Shown piece after piece: positions 1 to 8,369 of a stretch of DNA of 64,000 nucleotides. The DNA lies in the NCBI GenBank assembly GCA_035689115.1, contig DASSMA010000026.1, positions 1 to 64,000 on the forward strand, read 5' to 3'. The translations under genes were made by a program, and so were the position numbers. The stretch's first letter is position 1. The number at the start of each line of letters is the position of its first letter. A model generated the notes under the pieces. The model did no database searches and was not told the DNA's origin. It saw nothing but the letters and a program-made list of their open reading frames with translations. Origin of the DNA: JAHFUS01 sp035689115. GTDB lineage: Bacteria; Actinomycetota; Acidimicrobiia; Acidimicrobiales; GCA-2861595.

Positions 1-177
1 CATCGCCTCCGCCCGCTCCCACTTGCGGTCGACGGCCTCGGCGGCGTCGGCGAAGCACTCGAGCAGGCCGGCCTCGGCCGCGTCGGGCCACGCCTGGTGG
101 GAGTGCCCGGTCAGCAGCAGCCGCTCGGCGACACGGAACCGCGAGTAGTGGGCGGCCAGGGCGTTGGGCGCCGTCAC
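1..177 (-). CDS. kynU: Kynureninase, N-terminal part (runs off window)
   Basis: Only the first 59 codons are visible. They encode the typical opening of PLP-dependent kynureninases (HYSRFRVAERLLLTGHSHQAWPD), which cleave kynurenine to anthranilate and alanine in tryptophan breakdown. The GTG start at 177 overlaps the stop of the upstream dioxygenase gene in a GTGA junction, so the two are translationally coupled and form one catabolic operon. Family assignment rests on this short stretch and on the neighbour; the PLP lysine lies outside the window. Confidence 0.7.
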   Translation of the reverse strand, partial: MTAPNALAAHYSRFRVAERLLLTGHSHQAWPDAAEAGLLECFADAAEAVDRKWERAEAM

Positions 178-872
178 AGCCGGCTGCGGATGGCCCACAG
201 GTCGGGGAACGCCGGCCGGAACAGCGTGGTGCGCAGGTAGGCGACGCCGGCCGAGCCGCCGGTGCCGGGGAGGTCGCCGATGGTCCTCTCCACCATCTTC
301 ACGTGCCGGTAGCGCCACTCCTGGAGGCCCTCGTCGAGGTCGACCAGCCGCTCGGCCACCTGGGCCGGCTCGCCGTCGTCGCGGTAGGCGGCCAGCAGGG
401 CGGCGTGCAGGTCGTCGCCGGCCGGGTAGCCCTGACCCTCGAGATAGGCGACGAACGACGAGAACAGCGGCGGGCCCACCGTGCGCTCCAGCTCCCGGAA
501 CTGGGCCGACTGGAACCCGCTCGACGACTGGAGCCGGGCCCGGAAGCCGGTGAACTGGCGGGGCGTCATGGTCTCCAGCACGTCGATCTGGGCCACCGCC
601 ACCTTGAGGATGGTGAGGATGCGCTTGAGGGTGTGGAGGGAGTGGGCGGTGTCGCCGTCCTCCAGCCGGGCCCGCAGGTGGGCCAGCTCGTGGAGCAGCT
701 CCTTGAACCACAGCTCGTACACCTGGTGGATCACGATGAACAGCAGCTCGTCGTGCTCGTCGGACAGCGGCCGCTGGGCGGCCAGCAGCTCGTCGAGGGC
801 GAGGTAGCGGCTGTAGGTGAGGGCGCGGTCGTCGTCGGGCGTCCCGACAGGATGCCGCCTCCGCGTCTCTAC
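174..872 (-). CDS. kynA: Tryptophan 2,3-dioxygenase (5' end unclear)
   Basis: Heme dioxygenase that opens the indole ring of L-tryptophan to N-formylkynurenine. The reading frame shows the family core: YSRYLALDELLAAQ, then VIHQVYELWFKELLHE, a SSGFQSAQFRELE segment, and near the C-terminus YRHVKMVERTIG with the proximal heme histidine followed by the conserved GTGGS loop. About 225 residues are recognisable, a little shorter than the usual 260-290. No ATG, GTG or TTG occurs in frame between the core (first GTG at 734, inside the core) and at least 1153, so the 5' boundary given here is the codon overlapping the upstream TAG stop and is a placeholder. It ends in a GTGA overlap with kynU. Confidence 0.85.
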   Translation of the reverse strand, partial: VETRRRHPVGTPDDDRALTYSRYLALDELLAAQRPLSDEHDELLFIVIHQVYELWFKELLHELAHLRARLEDGDTAHSLHTLKRILTILKVAVAQIDVLETMTPRQFTGFRARLQSSSGFQSAQFRELERTVGPPLFSSFVAYLEGQGYPAGDDLHAALLAAYRDDGEPAQVAERLVDLDEGLQEWRYRHVKMVERTIGDLPGTGGSAGVAYLRTTLFRPAFPDLWAIRSRL

Positions 873-1297
873 TGCTGCCGCGAGCCCCGGAGCGCCTCGT
901 CGGGGCCGAGGCCGTACCAGCGAAGGCGGTTGTACATCTCCAGCTCCGCCTCGGTGTCGAGGGCGGCCGGTGGCAGCGGTACGAACACCACGGGCATGGC
1001 GGGGTCGAGGCCCAGCGGGAACGGGCTGCCGGCCGGGTCGGCACCGACGTAGACGCTCACGCGGTCGGGGCCGGCGATCTCGATCATCTGCTCGATGGGC
1101 GGCATCCCCGGCGGCGACTCGGTGGCGGCGGGCAGCACCGTGAGCCCGGCCACGGCCGGCGGATCGGCCTGCTGCTCGGCCGCCAGCGTCGCCAGCAGGT
1201 CGGCGGTGACGACCAGCCCTGCGGCCTCGCCGCCCTCCATCCGCTCGGCCTCCCGCACCCACCGCTCCAGCGCCTCAGTGAGTGTCATGCGTGCCAC
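869..1297 (-). CDS. Hypothetical protein upstream of tryptophan dioxygenase
   Basis: A 142-residue acidic protein that I do not recognise. The middle alternates hydrophobic and acidic stretches (VSVYVGADPAGSPFPLGLDPAMPVVFVPLP) and there is no signal peptide or membrane helix. Its TAG stop directly abuts the dioxygenase frame with no intervening start codon, so it is either the first gene of the tryptophan operon or, if one base is missing in the sequence, an N-terminal extension of the dioxygenase. Start ATG 1297 or ATG 1288; the gene is divergent from the TetR gene, with only 12 bases between the two starts. Confidence 0.6.
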   Translation of the reverse strand: MARMTLTEALERWVREAERMEGGEAAGLVVTADLLATLAAEQQADPPAVAGLTVLPAATESPPGMPPIEQMIEIAGPDRVSVYVGADPAGSPFPLGLDPAMPVVFVPLPPAALDTEAELEMYNRLRWYGLGPDEALRGSRQQ

Positions 1298-1309
1298 ACT
1301 GCATCACCG

Positions 1310-1915
1310 ATGACCCCCGGTACCACACGGGCCGCCCGGGCGGCGGGGACCCGCTCGCACCTGGTCGCCGTCGGTCGCGAGCTGTTCGCCGAGCGCGGGT
1401 TCGCCGCCACGTCGACCGAGGAGCTGGTCGCCCGGGCGGGGGTCACCCGCGGCGCGCTCTACCACCACTTCGCCGGCAAGCAGGAGCTGTTCCGGGCGGT
1501 GTTCGCCGAGATCTCCGAGGAGGTCTTCGAGCGGGTCAACGCCGCCGCCATGGCCGACGGCGAGCCGTGGCCCGGGCTGGTGGCCGGGTGCGCCGCCTAC
1601 CTCGACGCCGCCCTCGACCCGGCCGTGCAGCGGATCGCCCTGGTCGACGCCCCGTCGGTGCTCGGCTGGCAGGAGTGGCGGGAGGTCGGCGCCGGCAACC
1701 TGTTCGGGTTGCTGGCGACCGGCCTGCACTGGGTCGCCGCCACCGGCGAGATGCCGGACCAGCCGGTGGCGCCGCTCGCCCACCTCCTGCTCGGCGCCCT
1801 CAACGAGGGAGCGCTGTACATCGCCGGTGCCGCCGACCGCCGGGCGGCCCGCGACGAGGTGGCCGGCGTGGTGGCCCGGTTCCTGGCCGGCGTCCGCACA
1901 CGAGGGCCCGATTGA
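1310..1915 (+). CDS. TetR-family transcriptional regulator
   Basis: 201-residue repressor. Residues about 15-60 form the TetR DNA-binding domain, with helix-turn-helix TSTEELVARAGVTRGALYHHF; the remainder is a helical ligand-binding domain with an ALNEGALYIAGA stretch typical of one large TetR subgroup. Only 38 bases separate its stop from the next gene, and a palindrome of the kind TetR proteins bind lies there, so it probably represses that gene. The inducer cannot be told from sequence. Confidence 0.92.
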   Translation: MTPGTTRAARAAGTRSHLVAVGRELFAERGFAATSTEELVARAGVTRGALYHHFAGKQELFRAVFAEISEEVFERVNAAAMADGEPWPGLVAGCAAYLDAALDPAVQRIALVDAPSVLGWQEWREVGAGNLFGLLATGLHWVAATGEMPDQPVAPLAHLLLGALNEGALYIAGAADRRAARDEVAGVVARFLAGVRTRGPD

Positions 1916-1936
1916 CCGTTGCCCACCGGGCGATTC

Positions 1937-1957
1937 ACATACATACTGTCTGTATGT
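1937..1957. promoter_or_regulatory. Candidate TetR operator over the start of the next gene
   Basis: ACATACTGTCTGTATGT (1941-1957) is a perfect inverted repeat with 6-base arms ACATAC/GTATGT around 5 bases; an overlapping longer repeat ACATACA-N7-TGTATGT starts at 1937. Alternating ACATAC/GTATGT half-sites of this type are bound by AcrR/QacR-like TetR repressors. The right arm contains the ATG (1954) of the following gene, so repressor binding would block its transcription start or a leaderless transcript. Confidence 0.65.
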
Positions 1958-2415
1958 CAACCTTCTCGCTGGGCCGCACCGAGCAGTCCACCGCCACCGA
2001 GTTCCACCTGAGCCCGGTGGCCGGCGCCGCCGCCGGCCTCGGCCTGGCCGTCGTGATGCTCGCCCCTCTGCTGCTCGTCTCCAAGGAGGCGGGCCTCCAG
2101 TTCCTCGCCGTGCAGCTGGGCTTCATCGGCGCGATCTACTTCGGTTTCGGCATCGCCGACCGGCGGGTGGCGGCCCTGCTGCCCGAGTTCCTCCAGGCGG
2201 GCGCCTTCCTGATGGCCGGCACCGTCGCCCTGTGGGCCGGCTCGCCCGCCTTCCTGGCCGCCGCCTACGCCGCCCACGCCGGCTGGGACCTGGTCCACCA
2301 CCCCCGCGGCGTGCGCACCAGGGTCGAACGCTGGTACCCGCCGTTCTGCGTCGTCTTCGACCTCGTGTGCGTCGCCTTCATCGTCGCCTGGCTGCCCCTC
2401 CACGGCATCGGCTGA
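1954..2415 (+). CDS. Small integral membrane protein, possibly DUF6010-like
   Basis: 153 residues with four to five predicted membrane segments (about residues 22-40, 48-62, 75-95, 125-145). The motif YAAHAGWDLVHHPRG followed by WYPPFCVVFDLVC resembles the HxWDxxHH...WYP...D pattern I associate with DUF6010 proteins; this is a tentative family call. The start codon lies inside the palindromic operator, consistent with control by the preceding TetR gene. Function unknown; transport or detoxification is only a guess from the TetR pairing. Confidence 0.75.
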   Translation: MSTFSLGRTEQSTATEFHLSPVAGAAAGLGLAVVMLAPLLLVSKEAGLQFLAVQLGFIGAIYFGFGIADRRVAALLPEFLQAGAFLMAGTVALWAGSPAFLAAAYAAHAGWDLVHHPRGVRTRVERWYPPFCVVFDLVCVAFIVAWLPLHGIG

Positions 2416-2432
2416 CCGGCGCGAACGGCGGG

Positions 2433-4853
2433 TCAGGCCTCTTCCAGCTCGTGCCGGCGCTGGAAGCCGGCGAAGACCCCGCCCAGGCCCACGCTCCGGC
2501 GCTCGGCCGGCGCCGGCAGGGTGTCCGCCGACCAGCGCCGCATCCACTCGCCGGCCTGGTGGGCGTCGAGCGGGCGGCAGAAGTGGAAGCCCTGGGCCAC
2601 GTGGCACCCGAGGGCGCCGAGCTCCTGCAGCTGGGCGCCGGCCTCCACCCCCTCGGCCACTGTGCGGAGCCCGAAGGCGTTGGCCAGGTCGACGATCCCG
2701 GCCACGATGGCCCGATCCTGCGGCGACGTCTCGCCGCCCAGGCCGCCGACGAAGGACTGGTCGATCTTGAGCACGTCCACCGGCAGCCGCTTGAGGTAGG
2801 ACAGCGACGAGTACCCGGTGCCGAAGTCGTCCACGCCGAGCTGCACGCCCAGGTCGTGGAGGGCGTCCAGCGACCGGGCGCACGCCTCGGTGTCGTCGAG
2901 CAGCACTGTCTCGGTGATCTCCAGGCACAGGGCGGAGGGCGGCAGGCCGGCGGCGGCGAGGGCGCTGCCCACCTGCTCCACCAGACCGGGGTTGAGCAGC
3001 TGGTTGGCCGACAGGTTGACCGACAGCGTGAGGTCGCCCAGCTCCGGGGTTTCCTGGCGCCACAGCGCCACCTGGCGGCACGCCTCGTGCAGCACCAGCG
3101 CGCCCAGCCGGATGATCAGGCCGGTCTCCTCGGCCACCGGGATGAACTCGCCGGGCGGCACGGGCGCCCGCTCGTCGGGCTGCCAGCGGGCCAGGGCCTC
3201 CACGCCCGCGAGCCGGCCGGTCTCGATCTCGACGATGGGCTGGTAGTGGACCTGGAGCTCGCCGCGGTCGAGGGCCCGGCGGAGGGCCCGCTCGGTGGCC
3301 AGCCGCGAGTCGGCCGCCTCGCGCATGGCCGAGTCGAACAGGACGCAGCGGTCCTTGCCCTGCTCCTTGGCCCGGTACATGGCGGCGTCGGCGTCCTGGA
3401 GCAGGGCTCCGGCGTCGGCATCGGACCCGGCGATGGCGACGCCGATGCTGACCGTCGTCACGACGTCGGCGTCCTCGACGCGGGCGGGGACCGAGAGGCC
3501 CTCGGCGATGCGGGCGGCGACGGCCACGGGGGCGTCGTCGGGCTCCCAGTCCTCGGTGACGACCACGAACTCGTCGCCGCCGAAGCGGGCGACGGTGTCG
3601 CCCGGGCGCAGCATGGCCTGGAGGCGCTGGGCGACGGTGCGCAGCAGCTCGTCGCCGGCGCCGTGGCCCATGCTGTCGTTGATGATCTTGAAGCGGTCGA
3701 CGTCGAGGAAGAGGGCCGCCACCCGCGACCCGTTGCGGCGCGACCGGGCCAGCGCCTGCTCGACCCGGTCCTCCAGCAGCACCCGGTTCGGGAGGCCGGT
3801 GAGGGCGTCGTGGGTGGCCTGGTGCCGGAGCTCGGCCTGCGAGCGGCGCTGCTGCTCGGCCAGCACGCAGCGGTCGAGGACGATGTCGGCGAAACTCCCG
3901 AGCCACTCGAGCATCGCCATGTCGTCGCGGCCGAAGAACGGGGCGTAGGCGCTGGTCCACAGCAGCAGCTCGCCGGCGCCGAAGGGGAGGCGCTGGAAGG
4001 CGGGCGCCGCGCCCTCGCCGGGACCGTGGACGGCCAGGATCTCGCCGTCCCGGGAGACCAGGGCGGCGCTCCGGGCGCCCACCAGGCGGGCGGCCAGGGG
4101 CAGGAGCACCGCCGTCAGCTCGTCGCACGTCTCGGCCCGCAGCATCGTGCCCATGGCCCGCTGGAAGGCCTGTGCCTCCGGCCAGCGCCACATGCGCATC
4201 AGCCACGCCGGGGGGACCAGCCCGACGAAGAACAGCACGGCGGCGGCCAGCGACAGGACCTGGGTGGTGACGACGACGGCCGGCGGGGGCCGCGACACGA
4301 CCACGCCGCTCAGCAGCACGGCGGCGTTCAGGCCGGTGGTGGCGTAGGCCAGCGTGCGCATCCGCGATCGCACGACGCCCGCCTCGTTCCGGCTGGCCAG
4401 CCACAGGCGGGCGGCGACGGCGGTGAACAACACCGACCACTGGACGACGAAGAGAGCCCTGTAGGCCTGCCACCAGACCGGCAGCGGCGCCCTCGGGAGC
4501 GGGAGGTACGGCAGGGCGATGGTGGCGACGACGACGGCTGCCGTCGCAACACCGGCGAAGACGGACATCGCCCGGGTCGGTCGCTCGAACGCGATGGCGA
4601 AGCGGAAGATGCAGTACGGGAACACCACCAGCACCACCAGGATCGCCCGGACGAACCAGGTGGCGTAGTGCGTGGTGGGCGACGCGCGAAGCACCAGCGA
4701 GATGACGCTGACCATCGCCAGTGACCCGAAGGCGACGGTGGCCCACCGGGTGGTGGCGTCGCCGACCTTGCGCCACCGGATGCAGCAGGCCAGGGCCAGC
4801 GTCACGAAGGCGGCCACGTTGACGTAGCGGAGGACGTCGATGACGTCCGTCAT
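2433..4853 (-). CDS. Membrane GGDEF-EAL cyclic-di-GMP protein
   Basis: About 806 residues. An N-terminal block of roughly seven hydrophobic helices (residues 5-230) is followed by a GAF-like linker region, a GGDEF domain (FGGDEF intact, with an RPGD inhibitory site five residues upstream) and a C-terminal EAL domain (VEALARW, EITET, DDFGTGYSSL, KIDQSFV). Both active-site signatures look intact, so it may make and degrade cyclic-di-GMP at the membrane with product inhibition. ATG 4853 (MTDVIDVLRY) is preferred because it begins immediately before the first helix; an in-frame start at 4898 would add 15 polar residues. It stands alone, with its stop 17 bases from that of the convergent membrane gene. 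Confidence 0.93.
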   Translation of the reverse strand: MTDVIDVLRYVNVAAFVTLALACCIRWRKVGDATTRWATVAFGSLAMVSVISLVLRASPTTHYATWFVRAILVVLVVFPYCIFRFAIAFERPTRAMSVFAGVATAAVVVATIALPYLPLPRAPLPVWWQAYRALFVVQWSVLFTAVAARLWLASRNEAGVVRSRMRTLAYATTGLNAAVLLSGVVVSRPPPAVVVTTQVLSLAAAVLFFVGLVPPAWLMRMWRWPEAQAFQRAMGTMLRAETCDELTAVLLPLAARLVGARSAALVSRDGEILAVHGPGEGAAPAFQRLPFGAGELLLWTSAYAPFFGRDDMAMLEWLGSFADIVLDRCVLAEQQRRSQAELRHQATHDALTGLPNRVLLEDRVEQALARSRRNGSRVAALFLDVDRFKIINDSMGHGAGDELLRTVAQRLQAMLRPGDTVARFGGDEFVVVTEDWEPDDAPVAVAARIAEGLSVPARVEDADVVTTVSIGVAIAGSDADAGALLQDADAAMYRAKEQGKDRCVLFDSAMREAADSRLATERALRRALDRGELQVHYQPIVEIETGRLAGVEALARWQPDERAPVPPGEFIPVAEETGLIIRLGALVLHEACRQVALWRQETPELGDLTLSVNLSANQLLNPGLVEQVGSALAAAGLPPSALCLEITETVLLDDTEACARSLDALHDLGVQLGVDDFGTGYSSLSYLKRLPVDVLKIDQSFVGGLGGETSPQDRAIVAGIVDLANAFGLRTVAEGVEAGAQLQELGALGCHVAQGFHFCRPLDAHQAGEWMRRWSADTLPAPAERRSVGLGGVFAGFQRRHELEEA

Positions 4854-4945
4854 GGAACGGCGGGGAGCAACCCTCGGCTCACCATGCCCAGGATCCATCG
4901 GCGCGCCGCCCGGCGATGTGAGCTAATTCGAGCGGTCGTTTGTCA

Positions 4946-6595
4946 CTACGTGCAGTTGACGCCCTCGGCCGGGCGGTAGAGGGCGCCCACCGTGTCGACC
5001 TTGACGGTGCCGTCGAGGAACCGGCGGGTGCGCTCGGTGGTGACGTGCGTGCACGGGCCGCGCGGCTCGGTGGTCTGGTTGGTCTGCTGGGCGTCCACCC
5101 ACTTGGTGGAGTAGAGGGTGACGGTGAGCGACCGGCCGGTGTAGGTGGGCCAGATGAGCACCCCGTAGGGGCTCGGGTTGCGGATCTTGAGGTCGGGGTG
5201 GGGGTAGGACAGGGTGGCCTCCCGCCCGTAGGGGTACCGCGAGATGTACAGGCTGTGGGACTGGTACTCGCCGAACTCGAGGCCGGCGAAGAACGCGGCG
5301 TTGAACGTGGTGGTGGCGAACTGGGAGATGCCCCCGCCCACCGACTCCGAGAACTTGCCGTCCTCGATCACGTGGTCGACCACGAAGCCCTTCTCCTCGG
5401 TGCGCTTGCCCACGAAGTCGTTGACCGAGAACGTCTTGCCCGGCGGGATGACCTGGCCGCGCACCAGGTCGGCGATGCGGTGGATGTTGGTGACCCGCGG
5501 CTGGTTGGGCGCGTGGTTGGTGGTGAAGGTGGCCACCGGCTCCTTGACACCGAGGGCGGCGGCCTGCTCGGCGGTGAGCTCAGGGTCCCGGCGCCGGGTG
5601 GGCAGGGCGACGGGCTCGCCGGCGGTGCTGCCGGCCAGCCGGGCCTGCACGGCGGCGTCGACGCGCGCGCCGGCGTCGGGGGCGCAGCAGGTCGTCCCCG
5701 GAACGCCGGGCACGACCTGCGGCACGTTGTTCACCACCGTGAAGGTGGTCTCGACGGCCGGCGTGCCCAGCTTCGCGAACAGGGTCTCGAGGTCGGCGCC
5801 GGCTCTCACCGTGTTCACGCCGAGGCGCAGGCCGCCGCCGTCGGCCACCGACCGGAGCCAGGACCGCAGCTTGGCCGCCGGCACCTCGCCGGCCTGGCCG
5901 TCCACCGTGACCTCGAGGGGCTTGGCCGTCGCCGCCTCCCCGGCGTCGACCAGCCGCTGGGCGTCGACGATGTCGAAGCGGGGCGCGATGGGTCCCCGCC
6001 CGACCTGCACGTGGACGGGCGGGCCGGCGGCGGCGGCCAGCGGCAGCGCGTTCAGCACGTCGGCCGGGTCGACGCCCTTGCCGGAGACGCCGCCCACCGC
6101 CTCCAGCCTGCCCTTCTCCATTTTCACCGTCGGCTCGGTGGGCGGCGTGCGCCCGCTGTCCCGCTCGACGACCATCCGCTCCACCTTGGAGCGGTCGACC
6201 CGCACCGCCACCCGCACGTCGCGCTCGTCGAAGAAGGAGCGGGCCCAGTCGGCGACCCGGCGGAGGGGGTTCCCCGACCGGCCGGCGGCCAGGGCGGCGG
6301 CGGCGGTGGCCCCGTCGTCGAGGCGCAGCCCGATCTCGTCGGGGCCCAGCGTGAACCCGCCGCCGGGCGCGTCGACGTGGATCGGCTCGGCCTGGTAGGC
6401 GCCTCCCACGCCGGCCACGACCTGGCCGAGGCGGGCCCGGTCCAGCCCGCCGACGGGGTGGCCGGCGAGCGTGGTGTTGCGCACCACCCGCCCCGACGAC
6501 CGCTGCATGTCGACGGCCCACGCGGCGCCGAGCACGACGGCCGCGCCGGCGACCAGGAGCAGGGCCGCGACGAACAGGCGGCGGGCGCGGCGCAT
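4946..6595 (-). CDS. VanW-family wall-associated protein
   Basis: 549 residues. A single N-terminal membrane anchor (RRLFVAALLLVAGAAVVLGAAW) is followed by repeated peptidoglycan-binding-4-like segments (residues about 35-330) and a C-terminal VanW domain (HRIADLVRGQVIPPGKTFSVND, ESVGGGISQFATTTFNAAFF, HSLYISRYPYGREATL). Such proteins face the outside and bind or remodel cell wall, though the biochemical role of VanW is not established. The domain order matches the Bacillus YoaR type. It lies 44 bases downstream of queE on the same strand, but a strong hairpin lies between them, so it is probably transcribed separately. Confidence 0.88.
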   Translation of the reverse strand: MRRARRLFVAALLLVAGAAVVLGAAWAVDMQRSSGRVVRNTTLAGHPVGGLDRARLGQVVAGVGGAYQAEPIHVDAPGGGFTLGPDEIGLRLDDGATAAAALAAGRSGNPLRRVADWARSFFDERDVRVAVRVDRSKVERMVVERDSGRTPPTEPTVKMEKGRLEAVGGVSGKGVDPADVLNALPLAAAAGPPVHVQVGRGPIAPRFDIVDAQRLVDAGEAATAKPLEVTVDGQAGEVPAAKLRSWLRSVADGGGLRLGVNTVRAGADLETLFAKLGTPAVETTFTVVNNVPQVVPGVPGTTCCAPDAGARVDAAVQARLAGSTAGEPVALPTRRRDPELTAEQAAALGVKEPVATFTTNHAPNQPRVTNIHRIADLVRGQVIPPGKTFSVNDFVGKRTEEKGFVVDHVIEDGKFSESVGGGISQFATTTFNAAFFAGLEFGEYQSHSLYISRYPYGREATLSYPHPDLKIRNPSPYGVLIWPTYTGRSLTVTLYSTKWVDAQQTNQTTEPRGPCTHVTTERTRRFLDGTVKVDTVGALYRPAEGVNCT

Positions 6596-6613
6596 GCACC
6601 CAAGATCGCGCGT

Positions 6614-6638
6614 CCGGCGCGCCCTGCGGGCGCGCCGG
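6614..6638 (-). terminator. Perfect 11-bp hairpin after queE
   Basis: CCGGCGCGCCC-TGC-GGGCGCGCCGG forms an 11-bp GC-only stem with a 3-nt loop, starting 1 base beyond the queE stop. There is no U-run, as is common for actinobacterial terminators, so it is a plausible terminator or RNA-stability element for the que operon rather than a proven one. Confidence 0.6.
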
Positions 6639-6639
6639 G

Positions 6640-7317
6640 CTACCGCCCCCGCTCGTCGCCCCAGAGGAGCAGGTGGAGCCGGGGGGTGAGGTTCCAGCGG
6701 CGGGCGATCACGTGGGGGGCGAGGAGGCGCAGGCGGGCGAGCACGGTGGCCTCGTCGGTGCCCTCGGGCATGACCCACACCGGGGCCAGGCCGCACTCGG
6801 CGACCATGGCGTCGACCTCGTCGAGGTCGGCGGGCTCGGCGACCACGAACTTGAACACCGCCCGCCCGCCGGCCTGGAAGGCCCGCAGCACGTCGGGCTT
6901 GTAGCGGCGGGCGGCCTCCATGCCCGAGTTGGCGAGCTTCGGGGAGACGTTGAAGCGGTCGACCAGGCCGGCCAGCGCCTCGGTGGGCGCCAGCGTGCCG
7001 GCGGTCTCCACCTCGACGGCCAGGCCCCGCTCCTTGGCCCCCTCGAGCAGCGCCGGCAGCCGTCGCTGCTGGAGCAGGGGTTCGCCGCCGGTGACGACCA
7101 GCAGGCCCACCCCCATGGCGTCGACGGCGGCGAGGACGTCGGGCACCGCCATGGTGGTGAGCTCGGCCGCCGGGTCGTGCCGTTCCCAGTCCCAGGTGTA
7201 GGGGGTGTCGCACCACGAGCAGGAGAGGTTGCACCGGCCCAGCCGGACGAACGCCGCCGCCTGCCCGGCCGAGGGGCCCTCGCCCTGGAGGGTGGGCCCG
7301 AACACCTCGGACACCAC
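6640..7317 (-). CDS. queE: 7-carboxy-7-deazaguanine synthase (radical SAM)
   Basis: 225 residues. It converts 6-carboxytetrahydropterin to 7-carboxy-7-deazaguanine in the queuosine / 7-deazapurine pathway. The radical SAM cluster motif CNLSCSWCDT, the N-terminal GPTLQGEG signature and TGGEPLLQ match the family. GTG 7317 follows the queC stop by 13 bases. It completes queD-queC-queE, all in one direction; QueF or a DNA-modification partner is not in the window, so the end product (tRNA queuosine or a modified DNA base) is open. Confidence 0.93.
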   Translation of the reverse strand: MVSEVFGPTLQGEGPSAGQAAAFVRLGRCNLSCSWCDTPYTWDWERHDPAAELTTMAVPDVLAAVDAMGVGLLVVTGGEPLLQQRRLPALLEGAKERGLAVEVETAGTLAPTEALAGLVDRFNVSPKLANSGMEAARRYKPDVLRAFQAGGRAVFKFVVAEPADLDEVDAMVAECGLAPVWVMPEGTDEATVLARLRLLAPHVIARRWNLTPRLHLLLWGDERGR

Positions 7318-7330
7318 GAGCGTCGGGGTG

Positions 7331-7987
7331 TCAGAGGCTGGGATCCGGAACCCCCGCCTCGGCGAAGCCCATGGCCCGCAGGGCGCAGGCGTCGCACGCC
7401 CCGCACGGAGCCGGGCCGCCCCGGTAGCAGGACCAGGTGAGGTGCAGCGGGGCGGCGAGCTCGACGCCGAGGCGGACGATCTCCGCCTTGGTGCGGTCGA
7501 TGAGCGGCGTGCGCACGTCGACGGGACGGCCTTCCACGCCCCGCTTGAGGGCGAGGGCGACGGCCGCCCGGAAGGCGTCGACGAACTCGGGCCGGCAGTC
7601 GGGGTAGCCGCTGTAGTCGAGGGCGTTGACGCCGAGGTACACGGCGCCGGCGTCGCGCGCCTCGGCCACGGCGGCGGCCAGCGAGAGGAACACGAGGTTG
7701 CGGCCCGGGACGTAGGTGACGGGGATGCCGGGGCCGTCCGAGGGCGCAGGGACGTCGACCGAGGGGTCGGTGAGGGCCGAGCCGCGCCAGCCGCCCAGGT
7801 CGACGCGGACGAGCACGTGCTCGGCGCCGGCGGCGCCGGCCACCGCCGCCGCCCGGTCCAGCTCGATGCGGTGGCGCTGCCCGTAGTCCACCGTGACGGC
7901 CAGCAGCTCGGCGGCGCCGTCGCGGCGGGCGACGGCCGCGCAGACGGTGGAGTCGAGCCCGCCCGAGAGCAGGACGACGGCCCTCAA
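7331..7987 (-). CDS. queC: 7-cyano-7-deazaguanine synthase
   Basis: 218 residues. ATP-dependent enzyme that turns 7-carboxy-7-deazaguanine into preQ0. It shows the PP-loop VLLSGGLDSTV at the very N-terminus, YVPGRNLVFLS, and a C-terminal zinc-binding cysteine cluster (CYRGG..PCGACDACALR). The TTG start at 7987 overlaps the queD stop (TTGA); the LSGGLDST loop then sits at residues 7-14, as usual, and upstream in-frame residues are the shadow of queD. Confidence 0.94.
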   Translation of the reverse strand: MRAVVLLSGGLDSTVCAAVARRDGAAELLAVTVDYGQRHRIELDRAAAVAGAAGAEHVLVRVDLGGWRGSALTDPSVDVPAPSDGPGIPVTYVPGRNLVFLSLAAAVAEARDAGAVYLGVNALDYSGYPDCRPEFVDAFRAAVALALKRGVEGRPVDVRTPLIDRTKAEIVRLGVELAAPLHLTWSCYRGGPAPCGACDACALRAMGFAEAGVPDPSL

Positions 7988-8334
7988 CCGGCGACGAGCT
8001 CCACGGACGACGTGGGCGTCTCCCACAACCGCATCCACGCCATGGTCAACCCGGCCGCCTCCAGATGTCTCCACGCGTCGGCAGCGATGATTTCTGCGGT
8101 CGGGTTGTCGAGGAAATCGTTGAGAAAGGTGTGGTCATAGCGCTCGACAACTTCCCGCTGCACGATGGCCTTGAGATCGGCGAAGTCGATGACGACGCCG
8201 TTCTCGTCCAACGGGCCCTCCACCGCGATCTCCAACCGGTAGCCGTGCCCGTGCAGCCGCCGGCAGGCGCCGGTGTGCCACCGCAGCTGGTGCGCCGCCT
8301 CGAAGGTGAACGACCGCACGACCCGGGTCCGCAC
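7984..8334 (-). CDS. queD: 6-carboxy-5,6,7,8-tetrahydropterin synthase
   Basis: 116-residue 6-pyruvoyltetrahydropterin-synthase-like protein, first committed enzyme of the deazaguanine pathway from dihydroneopterin triphosphate. The zinc histidines appear in FEAAHQL and LHGHGYRLE, with a catalytic cysteine in TGACRRLHGHG and a histidine in ERYDHTFLND; the C-terminal glutamate is in TSSVELVAG. Start GTG 8334. First gene of queDCE; it lies just downstream of a structured repeat element. Confidence 0.95.
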   Translation of the reverse strand: MRTRVVRSFTFEAAHQLRWHTGACRRLHGHGYRLEIAVEGPLDENGVVIDFADLKAIVQREVVERYDHTFLNDFLDNPTAEIIAADAWRHLEAAGLTMAWMRLWETPTSSVELVAG

Positions 8335-8369
8335 GGGCCAACGGTAACCCCTGTCACCGCATCGCCCGC

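Noticed and set aside
1957..4776. Long reading frames opposite the GGDEF-EAL gene
   Set aside because: They are Arg/Pro/Gly-rich antisense shadows typical of GC-rich DNA; the minus-strand frame has full GGDEF and EAL motifs.
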